From Gnetum montanum (taxonomy: Eukaryota; Streptophyta; Gnetopsida; Gnetales; Gnetaceae), in contig MNCI01004871.1 of the NCBI GenBank assembly GCA_015680685.1, positions 597,227-661,226 on the forward strand: a stretch of 64,000 bases of DNA. The letters run 5' to 3'. Both the position numbers and the translations under genes were made by a program. The notes beneath the pieces were generated by a model. The model ran no database searches. It was not told where the DNA came from and saw only the letters and a program-made list of their open reading frames with translations. This document shows, in pieces, positions 55,874-64,000 of this stretch. Each line of letters opens with the position of its first letter. The stretch's first letter is position 1.

Positions 55874-56104
55874 AAACTCATCCTCGAGTTAAACAAAAGG
55901 AGAATAGAGTTCCTTACAAAATTTGTGGGGTTGTATATAGACTTGGATACTATGACTTATTCACATGATTGATTCTATTGTGAATGTCGTATTGTGGTTT
56001 GAGTGATGTTTACAAAATTATCATACATTGCATGATGGACACATATGATAAGACAAACCAAAACAAGATAAAACATAATAAAACTTTAGAGCTTGATGTA
56101 GCCT

Positions 56105-58546
56105 TTAAGTTCCTAGTGGTGGTGGCTCCTCCATCGGTCTCTTTTCTTTATTGTTAGGCTTTTTGGAATTACTATTAGTTGAGTAATACTCAAAGCTTCT
56201 CTTCCTCTGATCTTGGATCATGTACTATCTAGGAAAAGTTACCAATGTTTGCTAGAGTTGATACTTCCCATGGGCAAGGCAACTATGAAAACATTTTATT
56301 TGCATTCACATGCTAGGCTACGAATTATCTTCTTTCTTCCTCAAATGATTTGGCTATTTTTCTTAGCTCCTGATAGTTTGCAAACTCCTTCTCATATAGT
56401 TCATATACTGCAATCACTTATTGATCCAATTCATTTTTAAATCTACCTACTGTGAGCATGGCTAGATTAGCATAATAAAGGTTTTCTAATCCCATGTACT
56501 CAGTTAACTCTTCTATCTATAGGTCTTTATTTTTAACTTTTGCTTAATGTACATGGACAAGTCCATCCAAGATTGGTTGCTAATTAGGTGCTTGTGTTGT
56601 GATTGAACTAATTTTGGCCTTGGCCATTTGGATTTCTTTCTCGTATATTTGCTTGTACATGCCTTGTTGGTATTTGAAGTGTTCTTTTAGTCTTTTCTAA
56701 TTCTTGGCCTTGTTTTATCATGTGCTAATCTCAATAGCTGACTTTTGGCAAATTTTGTGGACTTCTTCCATTAATAGGATTCTATTTTCTCTAGTGAATT
56801 TTCTCATATCGAGGTTGACTCTTACAAACTATTCTCATAGTTTATGGATGCTTTCTTCGAGAACATTCTTTTGCTTTTTAATGTCTATAAACCTTGTATC
56901 TTTAACAATAATCTCATTGTTCTCTTCCTCTAAGATAGTTAGGGCTTTGACATGACTGTATATTTGAGCTTTAGCCACTGAGCCATTCCACATTTCTTTC
57001 TCCTTTTCCACATGACCGTAGCTAATGTAGCCCTAATTTTAGCCATCACTAGCTTGTCCTTGGTTGAAATGAGTTCAGATTGCATTGTAATGATATCACT
57101 AGGGATATAAAAAAGATTCTAAATTACTTGTCATGTCTGCAGTAATCAATCTAAGATGTCCTCATGCTCCTGTGGGACCATAAAGGTTCCAACTATGGTT
57201 TTAACATCTTTGGCTCCATTAATATCTGCTAGTGGCACAATGAAAAAATTAAAGGATTCTTTAATATGATATGTAATCAATTCAGTTGCTCTTGCTACAT
57301 CCTAGTGTTGCATAACCACAATTGTTGCTCTTGCTCATGTTTCAAGCATAACCTGGAAAGATGTAGCATTCCCTAATATTTATTATGCCCAATCCTCATC
57401 TTCTCCTACCCATAATGATATTTGACTACTAGCAGGTCTTGTTGATATTGCAAACCTTCTTGGATTATCTTGCACCTTATACATATTGAGACTTTTATAT
57501 TCCCCCACTTGATGATTTCAACTATTTACTGTAGATGGCTCATGGAAGGTTTATAATCTTGCTATTCTGGTGGAGCACTTGATCTTGGTCTACCACTAGC
57601 TGGTGTTGACTCATTGGGTCTTGCTTGCTCCTCTCCCATAGCTAGGATGTTTTCGGCTAATGTGGATCTTGTAGCTCCCTTAATGCTTGCTGGCTTTTCC
57701 AATTGATCTTTCTTAAGAGGCATTGGCTTTGTCATCTTAGCATAGGATGCATTCTAGGCTTTGTGTAGAACATTATTGGTGTAGCCTAGAATTCCAGCTT
57801 GCTTGCATAGTCTTCTTATAAGCTAAGGGAATGACAATGTAAGTTTCCCTAGCTTCTTCTCTTTAAACCTCCTTTGGATTTCTAAAAATAATAGATAAGC
57901 CATATTCTTGAAATTTTTCCATGATGATGGTGCTTCCTCTTGTAGCATATGTAGAAATCCTATTTAATCTCTTGGTGAAAAAGATGTGATAAGTCATGAT
58001 CTTGATGTAGATCTTTTCTTCAATGGACAGTCCACTATATTCTTTATTTGTTGTTCTATAAACCCTATGCAACCATAACTTCTTTGCATCATTATTGAAC
58101 CTTGTAGATATTTGTGCAATATTTGCTTTAACATTAGGAAGATTTAGTGCCTTGGGGATTGCTTCAACTGAGTAGGGCATTAAGAAATTACATGATAGTG
58201 TTGGCCAAAGAGGAGAGGCATGGACTTATTCTTGAACATTAGTAGGTATGAACTTCATGAATAGTCCAAAGTTGAGTTCCACAATGATTGTGGACATGAT
58301 GGATTTTTCTTGGATAGCTTGAAGGCACTCATCTAATAGTGTGAGGCACTATCCTTGCTCTTGAATAGGTAGTGCTTCAGCTTCAACTTGTACGAAATGT
58401 TCCATCGTAGGTGTAGGTAGATGAATATTGAAGGACTGATCCTCTTGCTTAGCTTGTGGGGTCTACTCTTCAACTTGTCATCTCCCTCTAGGTTTCTTTC
58501 CCCTTTGTTGTGAGGGTCCTTCAACTATGAATCTTTTAGGATCCAT
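56105..58546 (-). pseudogene. Third ORF of element 4 (coiled-coil protein)
   Basis: The minus ATG at 58546 follows GATATTGTAG and reads MDPKRFIVEG (element 1: MAPKRS). The open frame 58180-57863 reads IPKALNLPN, IMTYHIFFTKRLNRISTYAT and RG, matching LNLPN, IGTYHLFPIKGLKRISTYAA and RG of element 1. Further left, coiled-coil stretches such as ALTILEEENNEIIVKDTRFI (near 56930) occur. The end RPMEEPPPLGT then TAA is at 56105-56137. About 814 codons originally. It has many stops and shifts. The shared start, core and end in two diverged copies show it once was a real gene of this family. Confidence 0.65.
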
Positions 58547-60690
58547 CTACAATATCAAAGAATCCGTTTAAGGTTATTCAAGGCTTTCAAATAATTTCCT
58601 AATGGTTCATAATCCTCTCTCAAGTTCTTGGATTCAATCAAAATTTATCCTTATTATTACTTTTTAGCTCGTATTAGGATTGCAAAGTTAGAAAAGTTTC
58701 AAAAAGAAATCCTGAACTATTGTATTTTTTATTGTATTATAAAAAAATTAGTTGTTTATGTTATATTGTTATTTATTATGTATTGGAATGGTTAATTAAG
58801 AAAAATAAGTAGGTTTATTAACTTTTACTTAATTAGTTAAAATGTAAACAATTATTATAATCCTTACCCTTGATATGTTCTTTTAGGCATTAGAAAATTT
58901 TACCTCAAATCGCACAAACTATGTGAAGAACTCTCGCCCATGACTAAGTTGGTCACTCCATGATCAAGAAGGTTTAAGAATCACACAAATCAGAGCTATG
59001 GTAAGGAAGTTATGAAGCTTGGAAGTTTGGTTGCTAAAAGGTTAGAAAAATGGTATGAACTCCCTATGCATGAAATGAGAAGAATGAAAAATTTCCAACT
59101 CATGCATACATATAGACTTTTGTGGTGATGACATTGTAGATATGACATTGTAGTTGTAATGTCTCAAGGGTTAATACATCATAGCTACGATGTCACCATT
59201 GAAAAATTTGAGATTTTGAGCAACTTTTGCTAAAAAATTTGAGTGAAATGAATAGTCTGGAAGATGTAGAGATGGTTCAAAGGGTTATTATGGATGATGC
59301 TTAGAATATAGAATTTATCATTAAAAGTGTATGAAAGAAGGAATCTTGGGCAAGGTAAGTCAATTAGGTATATAGGAGATGGTTGGTAGGAATTGCTAAA
59401 AGTATGATCAGATATAAATATGTAGCAAAGTAAGAATAATTATTTAACTATTTTAGAGGCATAAGATAATGTGGAATTGGTCATTAGGTATGAAACACAA
59501 GAGTTATACAAGTGGATCCTTTCCAAAGCAAGCTTCAACTTGTAATTTCCTTGTATAACCACTTCTACAAGTGTTTGTAGGCACTCAAGCAGTTGAATGT
59601 AAAACATACCTATCTTCCAAAACACATATGTTAGTATTACCTTAATGAGAAAATAACACTATATTATACAAAATCATTAAATTGTGATTGTATATAATAG
59701 TGAGATGGAATGGAAGTAGCAAAGAGTTGCAAAAATTGGAATGTGAGGTGTTTTACCATAGGTATAATGAATTCTTTGTGTGATACATGGTTAAGGTAAT
59801 CATTAGCCCTTCTATCCAAGGTCCAAACCAAGTCCATACCACTTACCACTTTGTAAAGAAGTCCAAGGAAGTAGTTTATTAACAACACACTTTATTTTTT
59901 TAAATGAGACTTCACCATTTGATAGAGGAGTGTCTTTGGGCATGGGTAACATGTCTTTCTAGTGGAACCCCCAAAAATTTTTATTCTATGCACTTATTAG
60001 GTTATTAATGTGTCGATCATACCAGAGGACTACCTTCAGGCATGGGTAACATGTCTTTCCAGTGACATGGTAAGGCAATACTTATTTTAGTTATACTTCC
60101 ATTTTTTTCATTAGAACTCAAGTAAATAATACAACTTAATAACATGATAAGACTTATAATATTAGTCTTATAGAATCCATAAATACCCTTGATGTCACAT
60201 CCTTTTCGTTCCCACTTGGTTTTTCTCTTTTCTATATAGGCATAATGATCAAAAATTAATTTTAGTTTTATTGTGAAAAAATGTCATTATGTCCCTAGGA
60301 AGAACTTCTTATTATTAGAAATGAGTGGATGGATTATGTGATCTCACTCTATATAGAATCACTTCTTTAATGATTTGATAACATAGAGTGGTCTTCTCAT
60401 TATTGCAACTATATCTTATTTTATTCCTTTACACTTTATTGAAAAATCAACAATAATATGTACATGGAATATAGTGAAAAATCATAGATAAATAAACAGA
60501 ATGAAAAAAGGGGTAGAAAGAATTTAAAAGATATCAAAGAATGAAAAATTATCAAAAAAAAATAGAAAAATTATAAAAGAATGGAAAAGTTATGAAACAA
60601 ATGTAAACAATGGCAAGAAAAGTAAAAAGGTAAAAAGTAGAAAAATGTTAGAAGAAAAACTTGTGCCTAAGTATCAAACTTGATACCCCC
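58547..60690 (-). other. Spacer between integrase and third ORF of element 4, with decayed internal promoter
   Basis: The minus strand holds a polypurine-like TTAGTCATGGGCGAGAG (about 58933-58950), decayed promoter-like ATATCTACAATGTCATCACC followed by GTCTATATG (about 59107-59160), the block GGTTCCACTAGAAAGACATG (about 59950-59969) with a second partial copy near 60040-60065, and AGTCGTGGGGGTATC at 60683-60699. All have counterparts in element 1. A 74-codon ORF (59664-59888) is the counterpart of 11734-11949 and is probably not coding. Confidence 0.5.
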
Positions 60691-61960
60691 ACGACTATCT
60701 TAAGAAGTGGAAAATTGGAAGATAAATTGCTTGGTAGATAGGGTAGAGTCCTTGAAAGAGTAAGAACAATCATGATATGATTTTACTTGTTGAATATTGA
60801 CAAGGATCAATTTTTGTTGACTTGTTGGATGATAGATTTGCATGGCATTGGATTGGTATGTAGTATGGATGATGTAGGACTCCTCCCATAAGGTTTGGAA
60901 CTTAGCCTTTTGTGGGACATGACTAGGATTATAGTAGAAGAATTTATTGCCTGGCTTGATAAACACTTGTCTTATTTTGACATCATGTCTATATTTAGAG
61001 TACTTTTTGTGAATTTTGTTACTCATTTAAGCTACTAATTTGTTCTTATCTAAGAGATTTAGATTCATTAAGCATTCTCTTTGAGCTAAGCTTAGATCGA
61101 AGTGAAGTGTGTTGGTAGTGGAGAGGGTATTGAGTTTTGCTTGGATCGGTAAAGTAGGTAGTTTACAGTAAACTAACTCATATGGGAAATACCTTATAGG
61201 AAGCTTTTAAGTTGATCTATATGTCCATAGAGCATCATTGACCTTAGTGCTCCAATGCTTCCTATAATGAATAACTATTCTACTTAATATTCTTGTGGTT
61301 TCTCAATTAGAGACTTTTCGTTAGCCATTTGCTTAGGGGTGATAAGGTGTAGTTAGTTTGTGATTAATCCCAAGTTGTTGCATTATTTTTTTAAATGTAG
61401 CTCCTATAAAGTGAGGCTTGTTTTTGAATATGAGCATGTGTGGTACTTCAAATCCATTCACCACATGTTGTTGAAAGAATTTGGTTGTTGTTTTGGCTAT
61501 ACAATCCATGACTATAACTACTTCTATCCACTTTGTGCAATAATCAACGGTTACTATAATGTAGGACTTCCCATTTGACATTGGTTTGATAGGATCCATA
61601 AAGTTAACTTTCCAAATGTTGAAGGGTTCTAATGATTATATCCACTATTGTAGCCCTTCATTTTTGGCTGTTAGCACTCCATCTCTTTGGCATCTTTTAC
61701 AAGACTATACAAACTAATGTGCATCCCTAAATATGGTAGGCTAGAAGTAACCTACCATCATCAGTTTCAATGCTATTCTTCGTCTTGTGCAGTGATCACC
61801 ACATGGTCCTTCGTATGCATCTTGTAGGACTCTTTGTTGACTTTCTTTTGGAACATACCATCTTATTAATCCATCAACACATATTTTGTAAATATTTCCA
61901 TTAATTTTCATATATCTTTTCACTTTGTGAAGAAACTATTTCTTATATTTCTTCTTTCTT
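60691..61960 (-). pseudogene. Integrase of element 4
   Basis: Minus order: an N-terminal zinc region (VPKESQQRVLQDAYEGPCGD, RRRIALKLMMVGYF, then SCKRCQRDG), with the first His replaced; the core (VTVDYCTKWIEVV, FKNKPHFIGATFKKIMQQLG, LTTPYHP), with Lys where the second catalytic Asp is expected; and the C-terminal region (VFIKPGNKFFYYNPSH, LWEESYIIHTTY). It would insert element DNA into the chromosome if active. Here it is dead. Confidence 0.8.
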
Positions 61961-63600
61961 TGACCAGAAAATTTTTATTTGGTGAGATACATTATGTAAT
62001 TAATAAGCCATGACTTCTCTATTCAATCTACAACCATTTTAATTTTGGTGAATAATTTTTCGTTGGGTAATTGATCTGATATTGGTTCATCATTCTCTTG
62101 GGATTCCTATCTAAGTCTTGATAAATGATCTGCTACCATATTTTTTATTCCTTTTTTTATCAATCACGGTAATGTTTAACTCTTGTAAGATAACTAGCCA
62201 CATATTATCACTCTAGGACTAATTTCTAGTTTATTCATTAGAAATCTAATGGCACTATAATCTATGCAAACATAAATGGGGGCTACTGAGCACATAGTAT
62301 TTGAATTTCTCAAGAGCACACACCACGTCCATTAGCACCTTCTCTGTGGTGGTGTAATTCAGTTGTGCCTTGCTGATGCTTTAGCTAGCACAATGCATAT
62401 AATAGGGCCTTTTTTGCTCATCTAATTGAGTCAGTACTACTCCTAGTGCATAGTTTGAAGCAACTATCATAATGTGAAAAGGCTTTGACCAATTTGGAGC
62501 TCTAAGAATTTATGTCTTAATTAAATTCTGTATCAAGGTTTCAAATGTTTTTTCACATTTTTTTATCCATTAAAATGGTGCATCTTTCTTAGTTAATTCC
62601 ACTAGTGATTTTGCAATCTTTGAAAAGTTTTCAATGAATCTTCTGTAGTATCCTATATGGCCAAGAAATGATCTAACATCTATGATAGTTTGTGGTCTCC
62701 GAGTGATATTTTAGATGACTCTAATCTTTTTTAGATCTACCTCTATTCCTTGGTAAGATACTTTGCATCCTAGAACTATACCATCTTGGACCATTAAGTG
62801 GCTTTTCTATTAGTTGAACTTCATATTAGTTTCTACACGTCTTTTCAAAATTTTCTCTAAATGGTCCAAGGCTTGTTTAAAATCTAGCCTATATGTGAAG
62901 AAATCATCCATAAAGACCTCAACAACATTGCCAATTTACTTCTATAAGATGTTGAGTACAAGTCTCTAAGAGGCAACAAGTGCATTACACAAGCCAAAAG
63001 GCATTTGCTTGTATGCAAATGTCTCACATGGACTAGTAAATGTGGTCTTTTCTTGATCTTCTGGTGCAATGTAGATGTGATTGCACCCACTATATTCATC
63101 TAGAAAGTTGTAATACTAGTGTCCTGCGATGGTGTCCAAGACTTGATCAACAAATGATAAAGGGAAATAGTCCTTGAACATTGCCATAGTTACAACCAAA
63201 AATCAATACAAATCTTGCATTTTTCATCTTTCTTTGGGAGAATGAATAATGGGCTAACCCATTCACTATCCACTATAGGATAGATGAACCCTACTTTCAA
63301 CAATTTTTCCAACTCTTTTTTGAGAACTTCCTTAAGTTTTAGGTTCAACTTTCTTTGAGGTTAGCAATGTGATTTGATGGTTGGATCTATATACATTTAA
63401 TGTTGGTAGATATGTGGATCAATTCTAGTGATTTTGTCATAGGACCATACAAATGCAGTTGGCCATTTATCCACCACTTCTAGTAATTTTCTCTTCTATT
63501 CCTTGTTAAGCTTGACATTTATAATTACTAGTTTTTTATTGTTTAGAAAGCATATTCAAGTGTATTCGGTAGGGCTTCTAAGGAGTTGGTTCATTTTTTT
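61961..63600 (-). pseudogene. Reverse transcriptase and RNase H of element 4
   Basis: The minus strand holds YYNFLDEYSGCNHIYIAPED, EKTTFTSPCETFAYKQMPFG, LCNA and VEVFMDDFF (plus about 62900-62926), the Ty3/gypsy reverse transcriptase core, then [20 protein letters not shown]. RNase H follows: KPFHIMIVASNYALGVVLTQ and AQLNYTTTEKVLMDVVCALE. Stops and frame changes break it. The wording of the YSGYNQI-like and MPFGLCNA blocks fits the Athila/Tat branch. Confidence 0.85.
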
Positions 63601-63860
63601 ATTATAGCTCTAATTGTTCCCATTTAATATCTTCCTCTTGGTGTAATTCCATGTCAGGAGGTCATCTTTTTAACTGTTATAACTTATCAATTTCTTCAAC
63701 ATAGGCACTTGTGATTTTGTTCATCAATTCCATGCATATATTAGATTTTGTTTCTTCTTCAATAATTAGCCATTTGGTGCCTTTTTGTTGAGTGGTTGTT
63801 GCATGCAAGCACTTTTGTACACCCATGTATTCTACACATTCATTACATGATGTGACTATT
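63601..63860 (-). other. Upstream part of element 4 pol, decayed
   Basis: Low-density protein-like stretches (MELMNKITSAYVEEIDKL) on the minus strand. No protease motif identified. Confidence 0.35.
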
Positions 63861-64000
63861 GGCGACCGTTTGGGATGCGACCGCCAACGAGTGTCCTCGA
63901 ACAGGATTTAGGTGCCTGCTGGTCTCTGGCAACACCAAGGCCCAGATACCTCCAAATAAACTCAGTAGTTAATGTGAGTATGTGTGTGTGCTGTTGCGGC
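63861..64000. other. GC-richer sequence unlike element 4
   Basis: From about 63858 (GGCGACCGTTTGGGATGCGA) the composition changes sharply. It may be the edge of another insertion. Too short to identify. Confidence 0.4.

Larger units (their letters stand above)
54963..63860 (-). mobile_element. Element 4: TGATGAG-family element with pol and third ORF, minus strand (right end outside window or cut)
   Basis: From right to left (minus sense): reverse transcriptase, RNase H, integrase, spacer, third ORF, polypurine tract, 3' LTR. The only copy here with pol, so it shows the gene order of the autonomous family and places the third ORF after integrase, as in Athila/Tat elements. Every ORF is decayed. 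It interrupts element 3 gag. Confidence 0.8.

Overview
The window looks like nuclear DNA of a large-genome seed plant, most likely a gymnosperm. That is an inference from one compact housekeeping gene whose second intron is about 6.5 kb, set in old, deeply nested, AT-rich retrotransposon DNA. The only intact cellular gene is a plastid-type nucleoside diphosphate kinase (NDPK2-like, seven exons, 38081-46781, + strand, 232 residues). The 5' exon encodes a serine-rich transit peptide, and the catalytic motif NVVHGSDS is present.

The rest is mainly one family of Ty3/gypsy retrotransposons (Athila/Tat-like by Gag, zinc-knuckle type and tRNA-Asp primer site). Their LTRs begin TGATGAG or TGATAAA and end CTCATCA, so I call it the TGATGAG family. 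Five copies are seen. Element 0 (1-2594) is only the 3' part. Element 1 (8402-16874) has Gag plus a large extra ORF but no pol. Element 2 (21982-29026) has Gag and protease, no pol, and a perfect AGAAC target duplication. Element 3 (52637-54962) has a 5' LTR and Gag. Element 4 (54963 to about 63860, minus strand) is the only one with pol, and also has the extra ORF. A solo LTR (31733-32527, CTTAC duplication) is a sixth insertion.

Layout: 1-2594 end of element 0; 2595-4700 tandem repeat with alternating ~162/~121 bp units; 4980-8401 and 16875-17275 a decayed gene with a ParB-like motif and a Ulp1-type cysteine protease, split by element 1; 18590-37400 a head-to-head pair of L1-type LINE copies, the right one split by element 2 and by a minus-strand Ty1/copia element (30798-36600) that itself carries the solo LTR; 37400-47300 the NDPK2 gene, with SINE and LTR fragments in its long intron; 47700-52600 decayed repeats; 52637 to the end, element 3 interrupted by element 4.

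The most novel material is in the TGATGAG family. It has a third, coiled-coil-rich ORF after the integrase position, an embedded U3-like promoter upstream of that ORF, a conserved splice-acceptor-like (C/T)AG just before its ATG, repeated internal copies of the polypurine tract motif, and U3 regions built of GATATCGC palindromes. Nearly all transposon ORFs contain stops or frameshifts. A 110-bp assembly gap lies in element 1 Gag.
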